Assembly (NCBI RefSeq): GCF_026210795.1
Contig: NC_089447.1
Coordinates: 1,180,501 to 1,244,500, forward strand
Length of the DNA stretch: 64,000 nt
DNA from: Rhizophagus irregularis
Lineage: Eukaryota; Glomeromycota; Glomeromycetes; Glomerales; Glomeraceae
Direction of reading: 5' to 3'
The position numbers and the translations under genes are program-made. The notes beneath the pieces were generated by a model, which saw only the letters and a list, made by a program, of their open reading frames with translations, did no database searches and was not told where the DNA came from. Below, in pieces: positions 1-11,795 of the stretch (position 1 is the stretch's first letter; each line of letters begins with the position of its first letter).

Positions 1-1566
1 TACTATAGTTTTATTATAGTTTCGGCAAGGTTTCAGCAGTTTCAGCATTTATAATAAGTTTTGTCAGGTTTCACTTTTCTCCAGAGTTTTACCAACTTTT
101 TAATAAGACTTTCATATAGTTTTGGCAAAGTTTTGCTATTTTGGCATTTCGCCAACTTGCCAAAATCCTCTAGTTTCTCCAGCAACCTTAGTAATATGAA
201 AATTGTGGTTTATTCTAGAATTTGATTTTTTGTACCACAGTATGAGATATTAAATCAACATGCTTAGTAGGTAGGTCACCTGAATTAATCAAAGAATTTA
301 TAGCTCTTCTGGTAATTGTCGCGTTGTGTAGATGAATCAAGGGCTCACCAAGCTGATTTACGTTCATTAGATTCTAACCAATTTCTGGATTCTTTATAAT
401 AAAACCGATCAACCTAGGCAAATACTTAGAAAATTTAATAGTATTCTTGACCAGTAACTTCAAAATTTCCATTGATTTCATTCATCCCACCAAGTCGCCT
501 TGCAGGCTTAACATCAGATGAGCCCACAATTCACCTGATGCCTCAATGGTGCAAGTGCTAGGGTTATCCCTCAGGTCTGTGCATCAGACAAGCTCAGTTT
601 ATCTGTGCCATTGTAGCTCGACCTGCAGACTTGAATTATATAGATCCCTATCATACCACTTCTTTCTTTGCATTTCTAAAAAAAAGCCCTTATCTTATAA
701 TTATCCAGCAAAGTCGTGCTATATCATATCTTGGTTTTGAGGGTATCAGCTAAAGTCTCAAAAGATATAAAGTAAACTTCTATTTCATTGAAATGTTTCC
801 TCATTGAATTTCTCTAAAAACTCCCGAATATTCCATTTCGTAGGTTTCGATCGAAATATTTGTGCACTCCGTTAATTATACTCTGTAGACAACTCTGTAC
901 AGTATAAATTCAAGGAAACGTAATTTTTATGGTTAAATGTTACAATCATTTCCTAAATAAGGCTTTTTTGAACCAATCATATTTCGAATTCGCAAGAATA
1001 TTTTTACTTTTTTTATACTAGGGCAATTTTAAGTGCTGGTCGGAACGGCGCAAAGCAAATGTAGTATATTCCAAAAATGCTGGATCAATTTTTTTTGAAT
1101 TTTTCATAGAAATAAATGAGCACATGATTTTTATGACGGAAAAGGTTATGAAAAGCCCGTTTTGTGTAGCTTTAATTCTGTGGTAAATTTAATTAGGTAA
1201 AGCAGCGTGAGACATTGAATTTAGTATAAAAAGTAATTTAGAGTAGCATTGTACCATGATACATTGGTTTCATCAAATGTATCATTAGATTTTTGGTAAT
1301 AGTTATGATAAAAGCTACAAAAACAACGGCGAGAATAAAAAACTCATCTTTTTTAGAGTAGAAATCCAAAAGAAGAGAGTTATACTGAAAAAGTTCCAAA
1401 GGTGTTCTTTGGAAAACACTTTTTAACAAATAATTATAGAAGTCCAAGAGACCTCTTTTTCCTTCCTTTTTATTTATATCGATTCTAACCTCCCCAAATC
1501 TATTATTTTCCGTTTTATTTTCTTTTAAAAAATAGTCAAAAATACAATATAATAATATATATAAAT
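1..1566. other. Intergenic region upstream of the SPP-like gene
   Basis: I see no convincing gene. Positions 1-180 contain repeated degenerate words of the type 'tttcagca' and 'ttggca', which suggests an old repeat. Roughly 300-760 is less AT-rich than its surroundings and has only short broken reading frames on both strands, so it may be a worn transposon remnant. I cannot name a family. The last ~100 bases before 1567 are AT-rich and probably hold the promoter and 5' leader of the next gene. Confidence 0.4.
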
Positions 1567-3122
1567 ATGGCCGAATTTCATACAACATTCCTCATCCTCA
1601 TCCAAGTTCTTATCTCGAAACCTCTTGCATCACTAACACTCCTCTCAATCATAATAATATCGTTAGCTTCTTATTATGCCGCTGACCCTTGGAAAAAACC
1701 AGAAGCTCGAGAAAAGGATCAAGAGTCAGGAAATGTAATACATTTAACAGCAAAACATGCGATCGGTTTTGGTGGAATAGCAAGTTTAGGTCTTCTCAGC
1801 ATGTTCTTGTTTCCGAATGCAATCGGTAAATAAATTTTCGGGTTATGCTAGTGTGTATAATGTGTCTCTAACAATCTTTTATTTTTATAGTATATTTTAG
1901 TCTTGTATCTTTTGGGCTTGGTGGGTTTTTTGGATTACAGAGTGTTCTTGTAGCCGTTTCTAGAAAACTCGCCTTGCCACTTTCAGGTGGCTTTTTAGAA
2001 ACCCTGCTGGCAGGTGGCATAGTGATTTGGTGGGTGCTTATAAGAAATAGCAGGTATGAATCCATATAGAGGCCATTTCAAGTTATCTCGTATGTCAAAT
2101 TTGTATTAAACTTATTTAATTGTTATAGCGAAGCATGGATATTACAAAATTTTTTAGGAGGTAGAGCGATTTTATGTTGATCATTTGTTTATATGCAAAT
2201 TCTGGAAATTTAATATTTTTTTGATAAATCATTTAGGTTTCGTAATAGCTTTGATGTTAAAAGTTCTCAAATTACCGGATTTACAGGTAAAAGTTTACCA
2301 TTTCCATTTTATATTTGCTTTATGCAATATTGCATTTATTTTACTAACAAATATGTAAAATTTTTTTAGATATCATCGATTCTACTTCTTTCCGCTTTTT
2401 TTTATGATATATTTTGGGTTTTCATTTCGCCAAATTTCACATCAAATGGCAAATCGGTCATGGAATCCGCAGCAACAGGTTCCGGATTGACAGTGCATGA
2501 ACAAGTGCCAATGGTATTTAGAATTCCGCTTAGAGATGATCCTTCATATGGATATGCTATGTTAGGATTTGGCGATATTATTTTACCTGGAATGTTTTTA
2601 ACTTTGTTAAGAGAAGTTGACGTGAGGTTAAAAGCACACTGGATATCTTTAGTGCCTCAAAGCCCAATGCCTCTTAATATACCTACACCTATGGTTATAG
2701 TGGATAGTGTTGAAGGAGAAAGAACTGAAATAATTTTTGACGGAGGAGAAGAAAATAATTATTATTTTGAAAATAATAGTTTTGCTTTTAATCATTCAAC
2801 AAATTGGAGAAAAAATAATTTATGGCATAGATCAGTTTCATCATTACCATCATTATGGACATATCATTTTACGGGGTTAATTGGTTATTTTATTGGGTTA
2901 GAAATGACTTTTATTGCAATGTTATTGACACAAATGGGACAACCTGCTTTATTATATCTTGTGCCTTCAATATTGTTACCGGTTCTTTTATTATCTTTAA
3001 AAAGAAAAGAATTTTATCTTATATGGTATGGCAGATTTTGGGAAAACGATGATGATGAAAATATGAATTATTTAAGTTTACCTCAACATGACGAGCAACA
3101 AGGTCTTATAAGACATGTATGA
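1567..3122 (+). CDS. Signal peptide peptidase-like intramembrane aspartyl protease
   Basis: Five exons (1567-1825, 1891-2053, 2129-2160, 2237-2286, 2370-3122) join in frame into about 418 residues. The protein is rich in membrane segments. It carries the three hallmarks of the GxGD/SPP family in the right order: FFYD at the start of exon 5 (first catalytic Asp), GFGD within MLGFGDIILPG (second catalytic Asp), and the PAL motif in QPALLYLVP near the C-terminus. Members cleave type II membrane peptides inside the ER, Golgi or endosomal membrane. The C-terminal tail is acidic and hydrophilic and lacks an obvious KKXX ER-retrieval signal. That leaves open whether this is the ER-resident SPP or an SPPL-type paralogue. 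Exon 3 is only 32 nt. The family is clear; the subfamily is not. Confidence 0.9.
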
Positions 3123-3632
3123 CAATGAATATAAATTGGTTTCTCTTTATTAATATTTACAAAAAAAAAATAATTTTTTAATTAGTTTATTATATAAATA
3201 TTATAATATTTATTCAATTCTCAATTCTTTTTGAGCAACCAAAATAATTTTAGTTTTTTCAAAAGAATTCTTTTAATGTGTATATTTTTCCTTTTCCCCC
3301 TTTTTCTACATATTTATTTTTTTTCCCTTAAATCAATTTTTTGTCATATTTATTACAGTGTAGTTTTCATCATTTATTTATTTGTTTGTTTTTTTCTTTT
3401 GCATCATTATTTACAAAAGAATATTGGCAAAAAAAAAAATTTTTAGTAATATATCAATCAATCCGTTAAAAATGTAAAAAAATGTTTTTTTTTTGAATTT
3501 AAATAAAACTTCGAACATGACAAAAAAAAGGGGTCCGTGAAAGTTTTTCCGATTGGTTAAATTTAAATATTATATATGTAAAGATGTTCGGAAAATCAAT
3601 TTCTTTTATCCTTCGTAAAAACGAAAAAGAAA
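3123..3632. other. Intergenic spacer
   Basis: This ~510-base AT-rich spacer lies between two genes in the same direction. It contains poly(A) and poly(T) runs but no supported gene. The open frame around 3231-3446 is very rich in Phe, Leu and Ile, as expected from T-rich DNA, and is not credible as a protein. Confidence 0.6.
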
Positions 3633-4661
3633 ATGGAAGATAATGAAGATAAAGATAATAGAAATAGCAATAATATTAATCAACCGATTCAGTCACCTAT
3701 TGAGTCAACTAATAAACAATATCAAATAGTAAGTTCCACTATCGTTGCTTCAACATTTGCGCATCGACTTCACGAGGACAGAAATAAGAACAAAAAATAC
3801 ACGGACAACAAATATCGAAAAGGAAATAATAATAATCGCTATAATCATTATAACAATCATTTACAACATAATCCTTCACTAAATTGTCTACAGAAACAAC
3901 ATTATCATCAAGATAACAAAAAAAGATTATTATATCAAGATTCTTTACAACAAAAAACAGAACTTATTTTTAGACCGGATACACCTTTTAATTTAATCGA
4001 TTTTGTTGGAGGAGTAGATTATACTCCTACAAATGATGATGGAGTAATATTTAATCGTGTCGTAAAATTTTTTAGAGATTTAACTACAAATATTGAACAA
4101 GAAAAAAAAATATTGGATTTCAGTTTTTATCTTCAAGAAGACCAAGATCAAAGATTTTATGTTATAATAATTCCATCAGACCCTACACGACACTCACCCT
4201 ATAAAACATTAAACTGTTTATCATGTGATTCAAATTCAGAAACAAACAGAATTTCAAGATTACCATACCCGACAACAACAAGAGAAGAGGTTTCTGTTCA
4301 TCATAATTTATGGATAGATGCAAAAGCAAGACCAATGTTTATTATTACGCCAAAACGTCACATAGAACGTTTATCTGAATGTAATGATCAAGAAATCTTT
4401 TCAATGTTTTTATTAGCCATGCAAACTATTGAACAAGAAACTCGACTTTCAAATGCTAAGTGGAAAAATGTTAGATTTCTTAGAATGACTTTAAATCATG
4501 GTAACGCAAGAAATATTGAACATCTTCATTTAAAAATTAGAATAAGTCATAAGGATCTTAAACATTTTAAAAATTATTGGGATGAAGAAAAAAAGAATAA
4601 TTTTAAAATTTTAGAAAGTGGTTTATATAAAAGAGATGAAAGATTAACTAAAATTTCTTAA
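3633..4661 (+). CDS. HIT-like domain protein with Asn-rich N-terminus
   Basis: Single exon of 342 residues from the first ATG after a purine-rich leader. Residues 1-110 are low-complexity (Asp/Asn/Lys/Gln-rich). The C-terminal half looks like a histidine-triad fold: a strand with 'PMFIITPKRHIERL', then a helix, then NARNIEHLHLKIRIS around residues 295-310. That segment gives an H-x-H arrangement like the HIT active site, although the canonical third histidine is replaced. HIT proteins bind nucleotides and hydrolyse or transfer nucleotidyl groups. Because the triad is incomplete, activity is uncertain. It may resemble the CwfJ-type or small fungal HIT-like proteins. The gene converges with the RFC gene on the other strand, about 145 bases away. 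Confidence 0.65.
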   Translation: MEDNEDKDNRNSNNINQPIQSPIESTNKQYQIVSSTIVASTFAHRLHEDRNKNKKYTDNKYRKGNNNNRYNHYNNHLQHNPSLNCLQKQHYHQDNKKRLLYQDSLQQKTELIFRPDTPFNLIDFVGGVDYTPTNDDGVIFNRVVKFFRDLTTNIEQEKKILDFSFYLQEDQDQRFYVIIIPSDPTRHSPYKTLNCLSCDSNSETNRISRLPYPTTTREEVSVHHNLWIDAKARPMFIITPKRHIERLSECNDQEIFSMFLLAMQTIEQETRLSNAKWKNVRFLRMTLNHGNARNIEHLHLKIRISHKDLKHFKNYWDEEKKNNFKILESGLYKRDERLTKIS

Positions 4662-4806
4662 GCATTAATAACTTAAAGAATGATTATAGAGAATCTTAGA
4701 ATCTTAGAATCTTAACAAATTGTATATTATTATCATTGAACAAGTCATTAACTATAAATCGTATATTTATCACTTATACATTAAAGCGTTTAAATTTTTA
4801 TGAAAA

Positions 4807-6552
4807 TTATTTGTCTGCTTTCTTCAATGCGTTTTTATAAGCTCCTATGAGTGCTGCTAATTGGATAGTACTATTTCCACCTGTATTAAGATTATGTCTA
4901 TTTTGTATATATATATAATTAAATACTTTTGTTAACAATTTAAATTCAAAAAAAACAAGATGTTGTAAAAAATACCCACTCAATTGATCGTAGATTTTTA
5001 AAGAAATAAGCCAATGCTTCACCAGAAAGGGGGAACTCATAAATTTTAAAATAATTAACCACTTCCGTTATAATATCATTCAAAGACATACTTAAATTTT
5101 CCATAAATATCTTAATCTCTATATATAAATGAGAAAAAAGTTAAAGGAAATGATTCATTTAACATATCTAATATCTTTCAATTACCTACTTGAATATGCT
5201 GTACTAAATTCATCATTTGCTAGAGAATTCATAATACTTTCCATATCATTTGGATGAGGGTACCCCGTGCAATTGTATATCACAGTTTCATCAATAACAT
5301 CGCGTGAAGAACATGACTACTCAATCAAAATGAAAATTTTATAAAAAATTAATTTTAATAGAAATAATATAATTGAATTGAAAATTACCTGAAGAATATT
5401 TAACACTCTTCGCATATCACCTCCACACAGTTTCAACAGGGCTTGAATTCCATTTTCAGTGATGTTCACACTAAAAAGCAAGAATATAAAGATTGGACTC
5501 AGCCAATGCAAAAAAAAACCAAGAAATAATTCGTTTAAATATATTACTTTTCAGCCATTGCAATTTCTTCAATACGTGATCTAATTTGATCTTGTTTCAA
5601 TGGTCTAAATCTGAATCTTGTACAACGCGATTGCAATGCTGGATTTAATCGTTGAACGTTGTTACAAATAAAACAAAACCGAACATTTTTCGCATAGTCT
5701 TCTACAACTTTTTTTTTAGAAAATGAATGAACGAATGAACAAATAAATTAATTGTTTTTATAACGGATGATAAACATAATAAGCTAAAACAAACTCCTTC
5801 TCAACGCATTTTGCGCTATGTTCGTCAATCCATCAGCTTCATCCAGAATAACTAATTTAAATTCGCTACCAGTACTTTGGTTAAAAATCATTTAATTTAG
5901 AAATTAATCATTATATAAACTGTAAAAACATTTTAAAAAAAAATTTTATTTATTACTTAATACCTAAATAATTTACGTGTAGAAGCAAATCCTTTAATAT
6001 CCTCTCGAACCATATCTATACCTCTTTCATCAGATGCGTTTAACTTGAAAAAATAATTTAATTAATATTTATTGTAATTTAATAATTTATAATATAGCTA
6101 CTTACTTCCATAACACTGGCATTCCAGTCTTTACCAAATAATTTTTTGGCGCAAGCTAATATTGTTGAAGTTTTCCCAGTACCAGGAGGACCGTAAAATA
6201 GTAAATGAGGAAATTGTCTTTCTTTGATGAATTTATCGACTAAATATAACAAATATTAATGTGAACGTATAATAATTAAATTCGCTATAAATCATACAAC
6301 TTACGCGTTGAAGTAATATACTCGAGTGATATAAGATCCGATAAAGTATGTGGTCGGTATTTTTCCACCCTAATTTAAATAACGCATTCAAATCAATATA
6401 TTAATTGCACTTACAGGTAAATATATAACAAATCTAAAATACCATGGTAAGTGCTCTTTGTCGTGTTTTGTCGGAAACGCTTTACCTTTGCCTTTATTTT
6501 TAGAAGGTAAAACGGGAAGCGTTTCTTCAGTGTCAATTTCGTTGTCTGACAT
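4807..6552 (-). CDS. RFC5: Replication factor C small subunit (human RFC5 / yeast Rfc3 type)
   Basis: This minus-strand gene is split by about seven short introns. The start ATG is at 6552-6550 (MSDNEIDTEE...), followed by the RFC signature LPWVEKYRP, itself split by an intron. Further along are Walker A GPPGTGKTST, the segment LNASDERGID followed by FASTRK (the form typical of RFC5/Rfc3 rather than RFC2/RFC4), a Walker B/DEAD box near 5840, and the SRC motif near 5610. The C-terminal collar helices include NGIQALLKLCGGDMRR and end in NALKKADK. The subunit is part of the clamp loader that opens PCNA onto primer-template DNA, in replication and in checkpoint or cohesion variants of the complex. 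The gene diverges from the SMIM13-like gene over ~264 bases. Exact boundaries of the middle exons were not all worked out. Confidence 0.9.
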
Positions 6553-6816
6553 CTTAATTACGTGAAAAATAATTACGTACGTGAAAAAGAAAGTATGTTT
6601 CGATCGGCATTTTCATAGCGTGTCTGCTTGATTATCAGAGTAAATCTAATTGGGCGATAAAAAACTAACTTCGACTAGGTAAAACGTGGTTGACAAATTA
6701 TATAACTTCCTTTTTTGGGTTAAATCTTACTTTGATTTGTAAGTCTTCTTTTTTATTATATATATATAATTCTGATAGTTCACATTTTCATTTTAACTTG
6801 TTCGCAAATTATAAAT

Positions 6817-7508
6817 ATGTTGATCTACATAGTCAATACTTTGAAAGTCTTGGCTAATATTTTCCTTTATCTTGTAATAGTGGTTGCTCTTATTGCTTTA
6901 GGTATGATTTACCCTAATTCTCGATTTGCTTTAGCGAAATAAATAAATTAATTTGCTGCATTTCTCAAAATTACGAAATAGCATGGATTATTCTTTGGAA
7001 ATTGATTCTTAATCAAGTTAGCTTTATCCGTGAAATTGCAGGACTTCCAAAACTCAGTAACAACAAACTACCTCAACAACAAACATTACATAGTCCAAAG
7101 AAAAGACGTCAATCTTCAGTATCATTATCCACGACGCATAGTAGACAACAATCAATAACTTCAACACATAGTAAACAACAATCAATTTCTTCAACAACAT
7201 ATGGTAGACATTCTACGCCATCACATAATAGACAGCAATCAATTCAACATAATAATATTAATACAAATAATCCAATAATTCATCAAAGAACATTTTCGGC
7301 ATCAAATCAAGGTGGTGGAAGTGTGTCAATGAGCAGGAGAATTTCTTCTTCAACTAATAAAACTTATCAATCACAGGATGATATAGCTCATAAAAATTAT
7401 CACCATACAAAGAGCGATAGTAGAACTTCTATCAAAAGTTCTTCAAACAAAATTTTACCTATTGAAAATGATGAAAATTTAAATTTTGAAGAAGGTTATA
7501 TTTCTTAA
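6817..7508 (+). CDS. SMIM13-like single-pass membrane protein
   Basis: Two exons (6817-6901 and 6982-7508) join in frame into about 203 residues. Residues 1-35 form a long hydrophobic helix. Directly after it, WKLILNQVSFIREIAGLP matches the conserved juxtamembrane block of the animal small integral membrane protein 13 (pattern W-x-L-F/I-L-x-x-F-x-F-L/I-R-E), as I recall that family. The remainder is a Ser/Gln/His-rich, probably disordered tail with repeats of the kind HSRQQS and HSKQQS, possibly phosphorylated. Function is unknown in any organism I can recall. Without the intron, the first exon would read into a stop after ~40 residues, so a short isoform through intron retention is possible. 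Confidence 0.7.
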
Positions 7509-7910
7509 TTGTTATATTAATAATTTTTATAATAATAGTTAATTTGCGATATAGATGATCAATAAGGTATAATTAGAAAACTTTATTGTTACTAGCACAA
7601 TTGTAGAATATTTCCATAAAAGCATAGCAATATATTTATATGTAGTAAGGAATGACACTCCTAAAATATTATTCTCCAGAATGTTTTTAGAATAATATAA
7701 ATTGTATATATTTTTCAGTATATAGGATTTTATAATTATTATTTATTACCTTATTAAGTTAATTAAAATCATGATTTCATCCCAAAATTTCTTTCTCATA
7801 GCTATCTTTAAGCTAACAAAAAGGCTTTGCTCTAATTCTTATAAATAATACAAGTAAAATACAAAACCACTAATAATAATTTAAAATGGCTCTTTTATTT
7901 TTTAAATATT
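7509..7910. other. Convergent intergenic spacer
   Basis: About 400 bases of AT-rich sequence between the converging SMIM13-like and AP-1 gamma genes. It should contain the 3' untranslated regions of both. No gene or clear repeat is visible. Confidence 0.6.
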
Positions 7911-10900
7911 TTACCAAAAGTCTTGAGGGAATCCACTGAATTCGGCAATATCGTCTACTTTACCTCCTGCTGAAGTATCGTACACAATTCTTAATTTTAA
8001 CCGAACATTCACCTAACAAATAGACGTAAATTAATTTATTTGATTAATTCTAAATAGAATAATAAACAATATATACCCTTTGTGGGTTAGCAACACGAAT
8101 TGTTTGCGTTACAATAGCACCGGGTGCAATAGTTGTCGAAGACGGTGGTTGCATTTGTAATCTCTGTGTCTATGATAAAATAAATATATTAGACAAAATT
8201 GTTTATGTATATTATATACAAATGATATCATATCTACCTTTGGAACTGCAGCTTGAAATAATAGATTTTGCACATCCGATCCAACTCCAACATTATGGAA
8301 AGTAACATTAATGTTAAGAATATTAGGATTATTTTGATCCTTGAAAGGTGAAAGACCGATTTTAAATCCATTTTTATTATATGCTACAAATTGTTCTATA
8401 AATAGTGTCTTTATGTTAGATTTATTTAGATTATTATTAAGTGAAGTTGTGAAATTAAGATACCTGGAGCGTTCGTCTCTGTTGGTGGAGATATAGCTGT
8501 TGATAGTTTAGTCGAACCCAAATCCATTAGACTATCTAAAGGGTTTACTGTTTGTGTATTTTGAGACGGGGCGATTTGTTTAATAGAAGATAAACCAAGA
8601 AGATTCTCATTTGTTGAAGGTAGTGAAGTTGTTATTAAATCATCCAAAGGATTTGCAGATGGCGTGTTTTCTATTAAATTAGGTGAAGTAGTAGTTGTTG
8701 GGCCAGTATTGAAAAGACTCATAATATCATCTTTTGGATTTGACCGAGATGGCGTCAAATTATCAGTAGTATCTGATGGTCCACTACCAAAAATAGTTGC
8801 TAAAATATCCACTGTATTCTGAGAATTTTCAGAAGCATTAACTTTTTTAACATCAGTTGCGATACTGTCACCATCAAGGTCCAAAAGCGACTGTAGTGTA
8901 AGCAACGATTGAATAACTTAATAAAATTGAATATCTAGTAAAATTAATAAAATTTAAAAATAACAATAATACTTACACCACCACCACCACCACCACCAGA
9001 AGAAAAATCATCGGCTTTATAAAAAGGTCGAAAAAGGAACAAATTATTAATAAATGCAATTTAAAAGATCAATTATTTATTATGAAAACTTACTTGGACG
9101 AGACGTTTCTTCTTTACTCTCTGGTATAGGTATTCTTTCCAAAACAGCTGGACGAATGTTGTCAAATTTAAATAAATTAGTATATTCGATAGCACGTTGC
9201 TGAATTTCTACTTCGATGCTAGTATTATATCTTTCAAGTATGGCTTGAATCCTTTGAATGACTGGCGTGGAGGTGAAACGTGATGTTAATTTCATGAGAG
9301 CAGTGAGAACGTATTCACGAGTAACTTGATTAGCATACGGTCCGGCCAAAATAGATTCAAAGAGATCGACAACATCCGGTTCAGTAACCTAATCAATAAA
9401 ATTACTTCAGTTGTAAAAATGCATGTGATTACAAGATATTCAATTTTATAAACGAACCAACCTCTTTTACCAATTCTTCCTCCTCAAAACTACCGCCTTT
9501 TATCAATATATCGCCGTATTCACCAATTACCCAAACACTAGCTAATGTCAAGGATTCCTATAAAGTGCAATATTTTATATTAGAAAAATTTCCAATTTTA
9601 TTGATAAATCATTATTTATACCTGGGAAATATCTGCTTTTAATGCTGCATATAATTTTTGCACAGTATAAGCATTCAAATCCTTTGTTTGGGCAATAAGT
9701 CGGATGAAATTCGATAATATCTCTTCGCGTACATAGTTACCTGCCTATTCCCAATTGCATAATATTATAAGAATAGCATATGAAGAAAAGGTAAACTTAA
9801 ATATAATACTTCACGCACCAACTTCAATACTCTTAAAACTGTGTCAATATGCCATCTTTTATTGGGCGCAAATCTAACAGACAATACAAAAGTATAATTA
9901 AGTTTAAAGGATTTAATTGACAAGAATGAGGAATGATTCTATCGTAAGTACCTATCAGCAGCTAAACAAATCTTTGTTGTCATTCCCTGTTTAAATTCAT
10001 TATCAGCGACTTCCAAAAATGCGAGCAATTCTCGCGTTAATACTCTAACATTAGTCTCATTAATTAACGCAAATGAAAGTTCCAGTGCGCGTCGCCTTAT
10101 TGAAATATCGCCATCCCTCAAACAATCAAGTATAATATTTCTATGACGTTGAACAGCATTTGTGTCTATTGATACTGTTTTATTTAGTGTTGTGAGTGCA
10201 ACATATCTATAAATGGTATTACAAATTAGTTAAATCGATTTAAAATCAAATCATCTAATTGAAGTAAATACCTGATATTGTTATCTCTATTTGTTAAAAA
10301 CTTGCCCAAAATATTTATAGCTAGCACACGAAGACCACTTTCTGATTGGATCTCCATGATTGTTAATACAGTTTCATACAAAATCGAATTTCCAACATTT
10401 TTTGACGATTCAGTATTCGTAGCCACCTTGAAGAGAAAATTTTTATTGATCTTCGCAATAGCAATTACTAAAAATAACATATTTTTTCTTTACTAACTTG
10501 AGCCAGGATATCATTCATTGCCTCACTTGCTTCAGCATCACCTTTACCCAAAATTCTCATCAACCTTAATATTTTGACCTGTAAAAATGGATCAGTGACA
10601 CCAGTTACATCATGTTCCGGCGAGAATCCAGCAGAAACCAAGCTTTTCAAGTGACGAACTAACAATGGAACCGCCTATTATATATTCGTTAGTTTAATTT
10701 TCAAACATTTTCAATACCATTATCGAAATGTAATAACCTTTCGAAATGTAACCAATGTATCCGGATTTCTATGGCACATTTCAGTAATAAGAGTTGTTGC
10801 TGTAAGCAAAACTCCATGATTTCTGTCACTCAATAAGGATTTTGCTTTAGACAAGAAATTTTCTTGAAGTTCAGGAACTTTACGAATTATACGCATTGCG

Positions 10901-11585
10901 CATAATGCCGCCTTTTATATTATAAAGCAAGTTAATATCAGATCGAATAATATAAAAAGTAGCAGATTATCATAAAATACCTTCTTCCTAATATAAACAT
11001 TTGAACTACCTAAGAGTTTTTCAACTTCTGCACATAAATCACGTGCCATCTCGGGAGAAGATATATTACCCAATGTACACAATGCTAAACCTACGATGTA
11101 CATATTAGAGTGATTCATATCACTGTATTCGTAAAAACAATTTCGCGTTCAAGGAACAATATCTTATGATCATAGTCGATTTAGAGACTTTTTTCAAAAA
11201 GGATACTTTTTTAAAGAATTCGTTACCAAGGTTAACACTTCTTGGTTTTCATCCAACAAAAGCATGATTCCCAAGTATCCTAATCTCTTATCAGCAAATC
11301 TATTTGATGCTACTAATTTTAAGCATTCTATTTGACCAAAATGTGCTGGATAACCCAACATGTGAATATATAATAATTTAGCCACGTTAGAATGTCGAGC
11401 ATCATTATTTTCTTCCTTGAAGCTAGTACGAATAGCTGCAGACTCTTTCTGGATTACCGCTCTTTCGTCAGCGGCAGTTTTACAAGCACGAATCGCTTTT
11501 ATAAGATCTATGAAAAGTAATTAGAAACTTATTAAATACAGGGCAATAAGTCATTTCATTTACCTTTAAGTCGATAATATGGCAT
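7911..11585 (-). CDS. APL4: AP-1 complex subunit gamma (gamma-adaptin)
   Basis: The minus-strand gene has many short introns. The start ATG at 11585-11583 gives [20 protein letters not shown], the canonical gamma-adaptin N-terminus. It is followed by [21 protein letters not shown] and [26 protein letters not shown], and then the armadillo-like trunk, ending near the segment [11 protein letters not shown] Ser/Thr/Asn-rich hinge at about 8450-8900 contains repeats of the type NPLDDL and NLIE, which resemble clathrin and accessory binding motifs. The ear domain ends in FSGFPQDFW at the stop at 7913-7911. AP-1 sorts cargo between the trans-Golgi network and endosomes with clathrin. A short (GGT)n run coding for Gly lies at 8978-8999 next to a splice donor. 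It shares a ~210-base divergent promoter with CWC27. Confidence 0.95.
8978..8999. repeat. CCA/GGT trinucleotide microsatellite at an exon end
   Basis: About seven CCA units (GGT on the coding strand) encode a run of glycines in the AP-1 gamma hinge and abut the splice donor GTGTAAG. Because each unit itself contains G|GT, slippage could shift donor choice by multiples of three without breaking the frame. Confidence 0.8.
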
Positions 11586-11795
11586 TTTAGTTATTTTTCG
11601 ACCAAGATGAACGTGGCTTTTTTCAGTTTATAAAAAAAAATTCGGATCTTGAAATATGGCCGTTCATAATTGTATAATTTCATGGCCGAAATTTGGACTA
11701 ATTCCAGTAGCCAAGATAATATCACGTGATTTAATCAAATTATACATATATGCTCGCCAATTGTTTAGCTTGTTTGATCTTAAATTTTCTCAAGC

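Noticed and set aside
546-740. 64-codon plus-strand frame near the window start
   Set aside because: Cys/Ser/Leu-rich without any recognisable pattern, in a region that looks like repeat debris.
1238-1588. 116-codon minus-strand frame overlapping the SPP-like start
   Set aside because: It overlaps the promoter and first exon of a well-supported gene and shows only hydrophobic AT-type composition.
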